Numbered from the stretch's first letter, positions 1 through 9,278 are shown. The stretch: 35,350 bases of DNA from Bacteroidota bacterium (GCA_016868395.1 VGGW01000005.1:1-35350), one strand, 5' to 3'. Notes: generated by a model from the letters alone, not told the origin. Numbers and translations: made by a program.

Positions 1-2
1 AT

Positions 3-95
3 CTCGTATCCCCTTTATGTGATAGTGATTGGATGGATACAAAATATCACCATGCCGAAAATGCATGGTTCATTTTTGAATTAAAAAAGAAATAA
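3..95 (+). CDS. C-terminal end of an upstream gene, product unknown (partial)
   Basis: The third reading frame is open from the left edge and ends with TAA at 93-95, one base before the next ATG. It gives about 30 residues with a plausible protein composition (CDSDWMDTKYHHAENAW near the middle, a lysine-rich end FELKKK). The tight spacing suggests it is the preceding gene of the same operon. The fragment is too short to assign to a family. Frame 1 is also open to 84 but looks less protein-like. Confidence 0.5.
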   Translation, partial: LVSPLCDSDWMDTKYHHAENAWFIFELKKK

Positions 96-96
96 T

Positions 97-1923
97 ATGT
101 CAAGAATTGCCGGGATACATTCCTCAAGGGTAGGATCTCATAACTGTGTGAGCATGTTGAAGTCAGTAAAAACTGATGAAAACTGGAATGTAAATATTGA
201 AGAGAACAAGATTTGTGTGTTAGGGTCAGTGGCCAAAAAAAATGATAATTTTTCTGCAGCTGGTGTCAGCATAGTTATTGACGGTATAGTGTATAACCAT
301 TCTATCATAGACAAAGAAAATGCGATTGGGTCCCCTATATTCAAATTGTACCGGAAGTATGGATTTGAGGGCGCAGTCCAAAGACTGAATGGGGATTTTG
401 CAATCGCTCTTTATGATTCTAACGATCAAACACTTTGGATAGCACGTGATCGGGTTGGTGTAAAACCGATATACTATTCAGCTAAGAACGGCGAACTTGC
501 TTTTGCCTCACGTCCAAAATCATTGTTACAATTAGACTGGATCACAAGCGAACCAAATTCGCGATTTGTTGGCCGGTTTGCAGGCGGCCATTATCGGTAT
601 ATTGACAATGATCCACATGAATCACCTTATGAAGAAATTGCTCAGCTTCCGACCGCCCACATACTTCGTTACAAAAATAACGAAGTTAAAATCTCGGCAT
701 ATTGGAAACTTTCGGAAGAAGAAAACTGGAAGTCTACGGAACTGGAGCTTGCTGAAGAATACAGATCATTACTCTCAGATGCTGTAAACATCAGATTTTC
801 CTCAGCAGATAAGCCAGCATTTACGCTTTCAGGTGGTATGGATTCATCTTCGGTTCTAGCGAGTGTTGTTAAAAAAACAGGAATAAAGCAACACGCATTT
901 TCATCAGTGTATGTTGATAAGACTTATGATGAATCTGATGAAATTGCATCAATGCTTGAATCATCTGTTGAAGAATGGCATCGTGTGGTACTTGATAACA
1001 AGCCAGATGTCTTCGCAAACGTCAGAAAAATGATAGATGCTAATGATGAGCCCGTTGCCACAGCGACCTGGTTATCTCACTTCCTACTGTGTGAAGAAGT
1101 AAAAAACCAGGGATTTGGAAGTCTCTTCGGCGGCTTAGGCGGTGATGAGTTAAATGCCGGGGAATATGAGTATTTCTTTTTTCACTTTGCTGATCTCATC
1201 AAGAATGGCAAGAGTGACATTTTTTTGAAGGAAGTTGAAAAATGGTCAGAATATCATGATCATCCAGTTTTTAAAAAGAACCTTAGTGTTGCGAAGGAAA
1301 GTGTAGAACGCATGGCACATCTTAACCATCCAGGTCTATGTCTGCCAGATCTTAAACGCATGCATAAGTATGCTGCGACGGTAAATAGTGACTTTTTCGA
1401 TTTTTCAAGATTTGAACCGCAGATGGTTCATCCGTTTACATCCTATTTAAAGAATCGTACCTATCAGGACATATTTTATGAGACTGCTCCATGCTGCCTC
1501 AGAGCTGAAGACAGGCAGACACTTGCTTTTGGCCTAGACAATTTCGTTCCATTCTTTGATCATCGGTTATTGGAGTTTATGTTCAGAGTGCCAGGTGATC
1601 TGAAAATCAGGGACGGTGTAACAAAAATCCTACTACGCGAGGCAATGGATGGAGTTTTGCCTTACGAAACAAGGGGACGGATTAAAAAAACGGGTTGGAA
1701 CGCACCTGCACATATGTGGTTTTCAGGAAAAGGGCTGGAAGAATTGAAAGATATGGTTCATTCGCAACAATTCAGGCAGCGCGGTATTTACAACATAGAT
1801 GAAGTAGACAAGATAATTGTAGAGCACGCGGAAATTGTTGAAACGGGAGTAGTGAAGGAGAATCATATGATGTTTTTGTGGCAGATGGTCAATCTTGAAT
1901 TGTGGATGCAAAGTATCCAGTGA
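97..1923 (+). CDS. Asparagine-synthase-like amidotransferase, glutaminase nucleophile missing
   Basis: This 608-residue protein has the AsnB layout: an N-terminal Ntn-glutaminase-like half (about 1-200) and a C-terminal ATP-pyrophosphatase/synthetase half. The synthetase half keeps the PP-loop SGGMDSS (about residue 245), a GGLGGDELNAG segment (about 345) and the VPFFDHRLLEF segment (about 483). The glutaminase half keeps RLNGDFAIALYD and ARDRVGVKPIYY. However, the protein begins MSRIAG instead of the family's MCGIAG, so the catalytic Cys2 is absent and glutamine hydrolysis is unlikely. Homologues in O-antigen loci, such as WbpS of Pseudomonas aeruginosa O6, are thought to amidate uronic acids. 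By context this one may amidate a glycan uronate using free ammonia or a separate glutaminase; that is inference. It begins 2 bases after the upstream stop and ends 14 bases before the next start. Confidence 0.8.
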   Translation: MSRIAGIHSSRVGSHNCVSMLKSVKTDENWNVNIEENKICVLGSVAKKNDNFSAAGVSIVIDGIVYNHSIIDKENAIGSPIFKLYRKYGFEGAVQRLNGDFAIALYDSNDQTLWIARDRVGVKPIYYSAKNGELAFASRPKSLLQLDWITSEPNSRFVGRFAGGHYRYIDNDPHESPYEEIAQLPTAHILRYKNNEVKISAYWKLSEEENWKSTELELAEEYRSLLSDAVNIRFSSADKPAFTLSGGMDSSSVLASVVKKTGIKQHAFSSVYVDKTYDESDEIASMLESSVEEWHRVVLDNKPDVFANVRKMIDANDEPVATATWLSHFLLCEEVKNQGFGSLFGGLGGDELNAGEYEYFFFHFADLIKNGKSDIFLKEVEKWSEYHDHPVFKKNLSVAKESVERMAHLNHPGLCLPDLKRMHKYAATVNSDFFDFSRFEPQMVHPFTSYLKNRTYQDIFYETAPCCLRAEDRQTLAFGLDNFVPFFDHRLLEFMFRVPGDLKIRDGVTKILLREAMDGVLPYETRGRIKKTGWNAPAHMWFSGKGLEELKDMVHSQQFRQRGIYNIDEVDKIIVEHAEIVETGVVKENHMMFLWQMVNLELWMQSIQ

Positions 1924-1937
1924 GTTTAAGATAAACA

Positions 1938-3848
1938 GTGGATATCAAGAAAACGTTAATGGTAATAACAAAGAAATATGAAAGTTTCGGAACCTTAAGT
2001 ACAAAGACTTACGGAAGGAAATTATTAGGAAATTTTCGACAGAATATTGGTAGAGTAATTGATAATCACCGGTCGGCTGATTATACGTCAGTACTTACAA
2101 CTAGTGATATTTTACCTTATATTGCTATTTCACCAAACATCACAACTTATAACAGTTTATATAGCAGATATCTTTCAGTGATAGATGTTGATGAACTTGC
2201 AAAAGTTATCAATGAGTTCATACTTGGTTTTGAAAAGCAAACGGGTTTCTGGCAAGTTAAATTAATCAAGTCTTATTTTTTTGCCTTCCTTATGGATGAC
2301 TGGTGTGAACGCGTGGAACATGCCTTTAAAATTTTCGAAAGCGAAAAGGGAAGATTGTTTTATGTTGGTCAGCGAACCGAGTCGGATTACAAGATATACA
2401 ATGGTATTAGTCATTCGTTCTATCCTAATACATCCGTGGAAAGATTATACTCTTTTTCTGATGACATAATTAGTCGTTTGGGACATGTCTTGAATAAAAT
2501 AAAGAAGGCACGGGAGTTAGAACTTAACAGGTTTCTAAACGGATTTTCTGAAGAAACTACACTACCGACTTTATGTGGAGGCAAGAAAATAATTGTTATT
2601 GGAATATTGGAGGGTCGACGTATTGCCCGGATTGCGGAACTTCATCGTGAGCTGACTTTGCGCGGTTACGAAGTTGTACTATTTTCGGCGCTTCACAAAA
2701 GAGAGACGCTGGTTGAAACTAAGAAATTCCCTGAGTTGTTGTCCTCATTCGTACTAGACAATTCCTTAATAACAAAAGCTGAGGCAACTAAGGTTTTGAA
2801 TCAAAGTAAATCGGAGTTACTTAAACTTTGTAAATTGTTCAGAAACTCTGGAGAGCTAAAAAGTTATACCTATAGAGGAGTGCCTCTTCTTGATATTTGT
2901 TGGGAAGACCTGGAGAATGTAATTTTGATGCGGGGAATGCAAGTTGCAATTAATACCAGCTGTATTCAGAAGTTTATGAAATATTACCCGGTTGCCGGTT
3001 TTATTGGAATGGACAACAGCGTCGCGACCTCTGTATGGATAAATGAATGTAATCAAAAGGACATTCCTACTTTCTTCCATTATTACAACGCCGCGTTGTC
3101 ACCTATTGTTTATAAATTGCTTTTAGAATCGTTCCAGCCAAAAGTCTGGCTTCTCGGAGGTGAAAGGCAAATGGAGTTTTTCAAGAGCTTAAATCCTAAG
3201 GGAAATTATCAGGTAACAGGCGACATATTCGCTGATACAATTGTGAAAGGTGATAAAGATGTAATACGAAAAGTAATTAAAGATAAAATCAATATAAGAG
3301 GAGAGGAAAAGGTCGTTGTTCTGGTATCATCATATATTGTCGCAGATTTCACTATCGAACGAAAGAAAATGTTGTTTCAAAGTGTCGCTTTATCCGCAGC
3401 TCAATTGGATATGCAATTAGTGGTTAAAGCCCATCCGAACGAGAATCTGGAAACTTTACTGTCTGAAATGGACTCGTGGGATGTTAAGGCACCCATTTTT
3501 CAAACGGAAAGCATTCGGGACGTATTTATTGCGGCAGATGTGGTTTGTATGTATTTTAGCGAAGCGGCTCAACAAGCAATGTTAGTGGGTGTACCCGTTA
3601 TTTCATTAATCCCCGAGGAAATGGTGGATGATTTTGATAAACACTGGAACTACTATTCGTCAGGCGCTGTTGAATACGTTCCACTAGGCTCCTCGCCATT
3701 AAACGCAATAAAAGGTATCGTGTTCGATGAGTTGATCCGCGCAAAGTTATTAACTAAAGCTTCCGACTATACAATAGGAGTACTCGGAAAGAATGATGGT
3801 AACAATGCCAGCCGCTTTGCAGAAAAGGTTCACACATTCATCAACTAA
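1938..3848 (+). CDS. Large putative GT-B-type glycosyltransferase, substrate unknown
   Basis: This 636-residue soluble protein is not confidently recognised. Its C-terminal third looks like the nucleotide-sugar half of a GT-B enzyme of the capsule/CDP-glycerol-transferase style. A strand-rich stretch VVVLVSSYIVADF (about 455) is followed by LVVKAHPNENLETL (about 495), then IRDVFIAADVVCMYFSEAA and AMLVGVPVISLIPEE (about 530-560). The middle, from about residue 215 (KKIIVIGILEGRRIARIAEL), looks like the first Rossmann half. The first 200 residues match nothing I know. Translation probably begins at GTG 1938; an ATG at 1959 is the alternative. It sits between the asparagine-synthase-like gene and the ABC transporter, so a role in the same glycan is likely. 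A polysaccharide-modifying transferase is the main alternative. Confidence 0.55.
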   Translation: MDIKKTLMVITKKYESFGTLSTKTYGRKLLGNFRQNIGRVIDNHRSADYTSVLTTSDILPYIAISPNITTYNSLYSRYLSVIDVDELAKVINEFILGFEKQTGFWQVKLIKSYFFAFLMDDWCERVEHAFKIFESEKGRLFYVGQRTESDYKIYNGISHSFYPNTSVERLYSFSDDIISRLGHVLNKIKKARELELNRFLNGFSEETTLPTLCGGKKIIVIGILEGRRIARIAELHRELTLRGYEVVLFSALHKRETLVETKKFPELLSSFVLDNSLITKAEATKVLNQSKSELLKLCKLFRNSGELKSYTYRGVPLLDICWEDLENVILMRGMQVAINTSCIQKFMKYYPVAGFIGMDNSVATSVWINECNQKDIPTFFHYYNAALSPIVYKLLLESFQPKVWLLGGERQMEFFKSLNPKGNYQVTGDIFADTIVKGDKDVIRKVIKDKINIRGEEKVVVLVSSYIVADFTIERKKMLFQSVALSAAQLDMQLVVKAHPNENLETLLSEMDSWDVKAPIFQTESIRDVFIAADVVCMYFSEAAQQAMLVGVPVISLIPEEMVDDFDKHWNYYSSGAVEYVPLGSSPLNAIKGIVFDELIRAKLLTKASDYTIGVLGKNDGNNASRFAEKVHTFIN

Positions 3849-3933
3849 TGTATATACAGTCACAATACAGCTTAGTATACTGTAATGGTATTCTTAAGAA
3901 AATGCCAACCAGCATAATTGTAAGGATTAGACC

Positions 3934-5685
3934 GTGAGTTTAGTTATTAAGCTAGCAAACTTACTCACCACCAGACATAAACAAGGTATTCTGGTTTTAC
4001 TTGTGCTTATGGTGGTTGGAATGTTGTTCGAGACTATGAGCATTGGATTGATAATACCCGTGTTCACAATCCTGTCAAAAAGTGAAGTGGAAATCGCTAA
4101 CTCCTACATAGGTCCGTTTGTGAAGTACCTTGGTAACCCACCTGTTGAAAAACTCATTGTCATTGTTATGGTGATAATGGTGTTAGCCTACATGGTGAAA
4201 AATATTTATCTGGGCTTCCTAACCTGGGCACAGGTTAAATTTGCTAACTCCGTTCAGGTTTATTTATCACAAAAGCTTTTTTCGGTTTATTTATATCAAC
4301 CGTACATTTTTCACCTGCAGCGAAATTCAGCTCAACTTGTAAGAAATGTTTTAGGGGAAGTCAGTCAGATACAGGCCGCAGTAACCCAACTAATGACGCT
4401 TTTTACTGAATTGGGCATCATACTGGGTATTTCGGTACTGCTAGTCGCCACGGAACCAGTTGGCTCGATATCGATTTTCGTCTTTTTAGGGAGTGTTTCA
4501 TGGTTGTCCAACAAGCTGACAAAATATAAGATAGTTCAATGGGGTGCAGAACGTTTGCATTATGACGGTCAGACCAATCAACATTTGATGCAAGGATTAT
4601 CAGGTGTGAAAGATGTTAAGATATATGGTAGAGAAGAAGCGTTTCTTAAAATATTCTATAGATATCAAACAAATCGTGCTAAACTTAACCGGAGATATTC
4701 AGTGATTGCTACAATACCCAAGCTATGGCTAGAATTGTTGGCCATTATCGGGCTTGCTGCATTGGTTATAATAATGTTAGCACAAGGTAAACCAGTATCG
4801 AATATACTACCTACGCTAAGTTTATTTGCTGTAGCTTCTTTCAAGTTAATGCCATCGATGAATAAGATCCTAAATGCTATCCAGGGTCTTAATTTTACAA
4901 GAGCCTCGATTGAGATGGTTTCATCTGAATTGTCTTACACCTTTGATCATAGAGAAGAAATACTTGATACAAGTAAAGCACTAAAGGATAGTATTTCGAT
5001 TGACAAGATTACTTTTTACTACCCGGGAACTGTGAAACCAGCTCTTGAGAATGTATCCGTGAAGGTAAAAGTTAATCAGTCGGTAGGAATCGTAGGGAGT
5101 TCCGGATCCGGGAAGAGTACATTGGTTGATATATTGTTAGGGATACTTTCACCCTCAGCAGGGAGAATATTGGTAGACAATGAGAATATTTTCGTTTCAG
5201 TTACTAAAACACGGGAATGGCAAAATCAAATAGGATATGTGCCTCAGACTATTTACCTGACTGATGATACATTGCGAAATAACATCGCATTTGGAATAGA
5301 AGTCAAAAACATTGATGATGACGCCATCGATAGAGCATTAAAAGCTGCTCAGTTAGATGAGTTCGTCGATAGTCTTCCCGAAGGGCTAAAAACAATGGTT
5401 GGAGAACGGGGTGTTCGGCTGTCTGGAGGGCAGCGGCAACGTATAGGCATTGCCAGAGCGCTGTATCACAATCCACCCGTTCTTGTATTGGATGAGGCTA
5501 CAAGTGCTTTAGATCAAATCACCGAGCAGGGTGTAATGAATTCAGTTAAGCTTTTAAAAGGAAAAACAGTTATCATTGTGGCGCACAGATATTCAACAAT
5601 TGAGCATTGTGACTGGATCATAAAGTTAAGCCACGGCAAACTGGTATCGCAAGGACCTGCAACTGAAATACTTCATAAACAATAA
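3934..5685 (+). CDS. ABC exporter/flippase, PglK/MsbA-like (fused TMD-NBD)
   Basis: This 583-residue half-transporter has about six membrane segments in residues 1-330 and one nucleotide-binding domain. The domain carries Walker A GSSGSGKST (about 388), a Q-loop at IGYVPQTIYL, signature RLSGGQRQRIGIARAL (about 495), Walker B VLVLDEATSALD (about 517) and an H-loop in IIVAHRYST. The length and the N-terminal pattern (GMLFETMSIGLIIPVFTIL) resemble PglK/WlaB of Campylobacter, which flips lipid-linked oligosaccharide. The gene probably works as a homodimer moving the undecaprenyl-linked repeat unit, since no Wzx gene is in the window. MsbA-like lipid export or peptide export are alternatives. The start is GTG 3934, because no suitable ATG precedes the first membrane segment. 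The 85-base gap upstream is one of the larger gaps in this half of the cluster and may hold a promoter, but I see no clear element. Confidence 0.85.
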   Translation: MSLVIKLANLLTTRHKQGILVLLVLMVVGMLFETMSIGLIIPVFTILSKSEVEIANSYIGPFVKYLGNPPVEKLIVIVMVIMVLAYMVKNIYLGFLTWAQVKFANSVQVYLSQKLFSVYLYQPYIFHLQRNSAQLVRNVLGEVSQIQAAVTQLMTLFTELGIILGISVLLVATEPVGSISIFVFLGSVSWLSNKLTKYKIVQWGAERLHYDGQTNQHLMQGLSGVKDVKIYGREEAFLKIFYRYQTNRAKLNRRYSVIATIPKLWLELLAIIGLAALVIIMLAQGKPVSNILPTLSLFAVASFKLMPSMNKILNAIQGLNFTRASIEMVSSELSYTFDHREEILDTSKALKDSISIDKITFYYPGTVKPALENVSVKVKVNQSVGIVGSSGSGKSTLVDILLGILSPSAGRILVDNENIFVSVTKTREWQNQIGYVPQTIYLTDDTLRNNIAFGIEVKNIDDDAIDRALKAAQLDEFVDSLPEGLKTMVGERGVRLSGGQRQRIGIARALYHNPPVLVLDEATSALDQITEQGVMNSVKLLKGKTVIIVAHRYSTIEHCDWIIKLSHGKLVSQGPATEILHKQ

Positions 5686-5709
5686 GAAATTAAATTTAAA
5701 TTTTTGCTA

Positions 5710-6456
5710 ATGCTAAACAGTCTTTTAAACAAAATTGGCTATCAAAAAAAGCCCCTGCCAGCCTTAGAGGCTGAATTTAAGAACCGCGTCATCGAAGAGG
5801 AATTTTGGAATATCTATAACCAATGCCGTGAGTATACGATGACATCTCCTGAGCGAATGTATTCCTTGTATAAAGCTGTTAAATACGTTGTTCAAGCAAA
5901 ATTAGAAGGTGATTTCGTAGAATGCGGGGTATGGAAAGGTGGGAGCGCCATGGTGATAGCTTATACTTTAAAAGCGCTAAGGTTAACAGATAGAGACATT
6001 TTTTTGTATGACACATTTGAAGGAATGTCCGAGCCTACTGAACACGATATGAAAAACTCTACAGTAGACGGCAACCATGTAAGGAAGTATTGGGAGGAGC
6101 AGCAAAAAGGTGGTATAAATGAATGGTGTTACTCATCATTAGATGAAGTTCGGAGCAATTTGGAGCGCACAGGATACCCAATGAGTCAAATACATACAGT
6201 TAAAGGAAAAGTTGAGGATTCCATTCCTAATACCATCCCTAAAAAAATAAGTCTTTTGCGACTAGATACTGACTGGTATGAGTCGACCAAACATGAATTA
6301 ATGTATCTTTACCCAATTTTAACCGATAAAGGCGTTTTAATAATTGATGATTATGGCTCATGGGCGGGAGCCAAAAAGGCTGTAGATGAGTTCTTTGCAG
6401 ATACCCCGATATTATTGAACAGGGTCGATACAACAGGACGTATAGGGGTTAAATAA
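5710..6456 (+). CDS. TylF/MycF-family SAM-dependent O-methyltransferase
   Basis: This 248-residue protein has the TylF/MycF (macrocin-O-methyltransferase) hallmarks. The SAM site is GDFVECGVWKGGSA, followed by the acidic strand IFLYDTFEGMS. The divalent-metal and sugar-site region is LRLDTDWYESTKHEL (about 185) and VLIIDDYGSWAGAKKAVDEFF (about 211). TylF enzymes methylate sugar hydroxyls using Mg2+, so this one probably O-methylates a sugar of the repeat unit. I chose ATG 5710; TTG at 5704 is a possible start two codons earlier. It follows the ABC gene by 24 bases and precedes a second methyltransferase, so a pair of successive methylations is plausible. Confidence 0.85.
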   Translation: MLNSLLNKIGYQKKPLPALEAEFKNRVIEEEFWNIYNQCREYTMTSPERMYSLYKAVKYVVQAKLEGDFVECGVWKGGSAMVIAYTLKALRLTDRDIFLYDTFEGMSEPTEHDMKNSTVDGNHVRKYWEEQQKGGINEWCYSSLDEVRSNLERTGYPMSQIHTVKGKVEDSIPNTIPKKISLLRLDTDWYESTKHELMYLYPILTDKGVLIIDDYGSWAGAKKAVDEFFADTPILLNRVDTTGRIGVK

Positions 6457-6493
6457 AACGATGAATTAGATAGTAGAACAAAAATATAAGAAT

Positions 6494-7240
6494 ATGGCAA
6501 CAAGTTTATTTATACAGGTAAAGCAAAAAATTAAGGATTTCATTCATGAAAGCCTGATGTCTGAGGATTTTGACCACGCAGTTAAAAAGCTAAAGGAAAC
6601 TGAAGCTGAGCACAACAAAAAATATGGCACACAATTCCATGTTCCATTCCAGTTTGTAGGTCGCAGGCACTTTAGTACCATTGGCCCGAGCCAGGTGATG
6701 AAGGAAATTACAAAGTTGTTTGAGCTAATTAAAAGTGAGAATCCAAAAGTAGTACTTGAGATAGGAACTGATAAAGGTGGTACATTGTATTTATGGTGTC
6801 AGGCCGCAGCTGAAGACGCTACAATTGTTTCAATTGATCTGTCAAGCAGACGAAGATATTCTCCCAGACGCCGCGATTTATATGCAAAATTTGTTAAGAG
6901 CGTTCACCAAAAACTTCATTTCCTGCCATTTAGTTCACACGAACAGTCTACTGTTGATAAAGCCTGCGCTTTGTTTGGAAATAAGAAGATTGACTATTTA
7001 TTTATTGATGGCGATCATACTTATGAAGGAGTAAAGCAGGATTATATCATGTTTTCACCGCTAGTAAAAACTGGGGGACTTATCGCGTTTCATGACATCA
7101 AGACAGTAAGACCTGATTGTGGAGTACGTGAGGTTTGGGAAGAAGTTACCAAAGATATGGTAAAAGAAAATTATTGGGAATATGCGGAAAATGACTATGG
7201 ACCATTGGGTGCTGGAATTGGTGTAATTAGGAAGGTCTAA
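6494..7240 (+). CDS. Class I SAM-dependent methyltransferase (CmcI/Methyltransf_24-like)
   Basis: This 248-residue protein contains a class I methyltransferase core: SAM motif VVLEIGTDKGGTLYLW (about 88), an acidic post-beta2 residue in IVSIDLSSRR (about 112), and the metal-type strand KIDYLFIDGDHTYEGVKQD (about 165) with GGLIAFHDI after it. The IDGDHTYEGV pattern is typical of the CmcI / cephalosporin-hydroxylase-like and Methyltransf_24 groups often found in glycan loci. The N-terminal 80 residues are charged and helical and do not match anything I know. The acceptor is presumably a glycan hydroxyl, by context only. It lies 37 bases after the TylF-like gene. Confidence 0.75.
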   Translation: MATSLFIQVKQKIKDFIHESLMSEDFDHAVKKLKETEAEHNKKYGTQFHVPFQFVGRRHFSTIGPSQVMKEITKLFELIKSENPKVVLEIGTDKGGTLYLWCQAAAEDATIVSIDLSSRRRYSPRRRDLYAKFVKSVHQKLHFLPFSSHEQSTVDKACALFGNKKIDYLFIDGDHTYEGVKQDYIMFSPLVKTGGLIAFHDIKTVRPDCGVREVWEEVTKDMVKENYWEYAENDYGPLGAGIGVIRKV

Positions 7241-7263
7241 ATAGTTAAAAGAGCTCTATTAGT

Positions 7264-8325
7264 ATGGCAGTTTTATTAATTTACAAGGAGAACCCTCAGG
7301 ATCCTTGTCTACAGGCAATGAAGAGGTGGATTTGTAGATTATCCAGGAAGTCGATCTATTTCCGATTCAGACATAGTGAACGGGGTAGGTTTGAAACAAA
7401 AGAGGTTAACCCAAGGCTGCTAAAAATACTTAAAAATCGGGAGGTCACTTGTATTATGGACTGGCTTGGCTTATTTAACCGAGCCGAAGTTGAACTGCTT
7501 AAAGCAAAGGGTATTGTGTATTTTCGTTATCTAAACGGTTTTACATCTCTCCATTGTGGTCATATTCCAGATCAGAAGGAATTTTTTGATCTGCTACGGC
7601 TTACGGATTTTTATATGGTTCCCGAAAAAAATCATATTCCGATTTTGAAGGACGAGAAAATTAATGCTGTACACTCTCCTTTCTTCGCCGATCCGCACAT
7701 TTATAAGCCTTTAAAGTTAAGGGCAGATCTCTACGATTTCTTTTTTGTAGGAGCTGTCAATTCGCATTGGGCTAGAAATAGGCAGGAGTTTTTAGAAAAG
7801 CTGGCAGAACATTACCGTACCGTAATCGTGGCCGGTCCTGACGCTAAGATTGCCAAAGCACATTGCCTTCCGCAAATAACTTTTGAGCCCTTAGTTAATT
7901 TATTGCAAAATCAAAGTAAAATAGTTTGCGGTAGTGATTACCTGCCCAGCGTGGAGCCATATAATAGTCGAATTAAAGATGCTTTCATAGAATATGATTT
8001 AAACTATACTATACGGGCGCGGACCTATACAGTTCTAGCATCCGCCCGACCATATTTAGTTGAAAGTCATAATGATATTAATGAAGCATTTGAGAGCGGA
8101 AAAGAAATATTGACATGGGGAAGTTATGACGAATTATTGGAAGTTGCTTCAAGGGTAATAGCTGACAAAAGGTACCTACAGAATGTCGGAGACGCCGGTT
8201 ATAACGCCTTTTTGTCAAAACATACTATTTTTCATCGACTACAGGAATTCGAATCACTATCGGGACTTGCGCTATTTCCTGATCTTAAAAAATATATTTC
8301 ATGGACAAATCAAAAGCACCGCTGA
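7264..8325 (+). CDS. Putative glycosyltransferase (CgeB / Glyco_trans_1_2-like)
   Basis: The 353-residue product lacks a clear Rossmann signature at the start. Its C-terminal half resembles Glyco_trans_1_2/CgeB-type GT-B enzymes: IRARTYTVLASARPYLVES followed by EAFESGKEILTWGSYDELL (about 250-290), where a conserved acidic residue usually contacts the nucleotide sugar. The middle has a strand YDFFFVGAVNSHWARNRQEF, typical of the domain junction in this group. Cytoplasmic; it would add one sugar of the repeat unit. Its last 25 bases overlap the next gene, which suggests coupled translation of two consecutive transferases. Confidence 0.6.
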   Translation: MAVLLIYKENPQDPCLQAMKRWICRLSRKSIYFRFRHSERGRFETKEVNPRLLKILKNREVTCIMDWLGLFNRAEVELLKAKGIVYFRYLNGFTSLHCGHIPDQKEFFDLLRLTDFYMVPEKNHIPILKDEKINAVHSPFFADPHIYKPLKLRADLYDFFFVGAVNSHWARNRQEFLEKLAEHYRTVIVAGPDAKIAKAHCLPQITFEPLVNLLQNQSKIVCGSDYLPSVEPYNSRIKDAFIEYDLNYTIRARTYTVLASARPYLVESHNDINEAFESGKEILTWGSYDELLEVASRVIADKRYLQNVGDAGYNAFLSKHTIFHRLQEFESLSGLALFPDLKKYISWTNQKHR

Positions 8326-9278
8326 TAACGATTGGTGTTGTTAGCTGCAACAGATTTTATTATTTACGCGCGTTATTGGAGTCGGCAAAATTATGTGTTA
8401 CTTATCCTAATGTGCAGTGGATAGTAGTAGATAACGCATCTATCGAGCCGGGTTTAGTAGATTATCTGAAAGCTCAGACTTTTATCGATTCGCTTATATT
8501 AAGAGAAGAGCGTTCTCCTAAATCCGAACATCCCGAAGCGCTTAATATTATCACCGAACAGGCAAAAGGAGAGTATATTATTATCTTATCTGATGATGTA
8601 CAGTTTATAAGGAAGAATTGGGAGTGGGATATAATAAACATCCTAAATAAGTATCAGGAGATAACTTCTGTTTCTCTTTCTGCCCTTAGGAAAGTTACCT
8701 TGGAGCGTTATTTTAAAGGAATCACATACGAGCGGTTTAAGCACATCGCTTACGATATTAAGCATCGGCGAGTGGTCAGAGCTCAGAGGTCGTTCAAAAC
8801 GGATAAGGGCGTAATTTTCAGATCTTTTGGATATATGCGTGAGCCTATCGACGGAGTTGGAATGTTGATCGCATCACGTACAGCCTTATGGAAAAAACTT
8901 GGCCCATGGAAAACGAATGCAGCAAGCAGTGATAGTATCGATTCCAGTGCCGGGGGAGAAGCCGACATGCTTAAAAGAGCTATTGGATATAAGGTGAAAG
9001 GGCATATGGTTACACCCATTGAGCCAGTGATCGCCACAATTGTAACTGATAGCGAAGGCTTAAACGCAAGGGTTAGAAACAATACACGGTTTGGCAAATA
9101 TTTGCCTCCGCACGGTGATCTATACTATGAAATTAATGATAAATTGGAAACGTATACTGATTTTCCATTTTCCTTTGAATCAGTAGTGGCTCCTGTTAAA
9201 TTTGAACTGCCTTTAGATGAGGCAGGGAATCTTATTAAAGGTTCTGTGAACTTTACAATTGCAAACGAAATAGAATAA
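8301..9278 (+). CDS. Family 2 (GT-A) glycosyltransferase
   Basis: This 325-residue protein opens with the GT2 fold: LITIGVVSCNRFYYLRALLES, WIVVDNASIEPG (about 45) and a DxD-like site in GEYIIILSDDVQFIRKNW (about 90). The C-terminal half has an acceptor-side GGEADMLKRAIGYKVKGHM segment as in many GT2 enzymes. No membrane segment is evident. Donor and acceptor cannot be told. Start ATG 8301 lies inside the preceding gene (25-base overlap), and moving the start downstream would remove the first beta strand. Confidence 0.8.
   Translation: MDKSKAPLITIGVVSCNRFYYLRALLESAKLCVTYPNVQWIVVDNASIEPGLVDYLKAQTFIDSLILREERSPKSEHPEALNIITEQAKGEYIIILSDDVQFIRKNWEWDIINILNKYQEITSVSLSALRKVTLERYFKGITYERFKHIAYDIKHRRVVRAQRSFKTDKGVIFRSFGYMREPIDGVGMLIASRTALWKKLGPWKTNAASSDSIDSSAGGEADMLKRAIGYKVKGHMVTPIEPVIATIVTDSEGLNARVRNNTRFGKYLPPHGDLYYEINDKLETYTDFPFSFESVVAPVKFELPLDEAGNLIKGSVNFTIANEIE

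Noticed and set aside
3849-3933. Inverted repeats ACAGT/ACTGT before the ABC gene as an operator
   Set aside because: Stems are only 5-6 bases and overlapping; expected by chance in AT-rich DNA.
97-5685. Lasso peptide cluster (asparagine-synthase-like plus ABC transporter)
   Set aside because: No precursor peptide, B-type protease or PqqD-like gene is visible, and both genes are surrounded by glycan genes.
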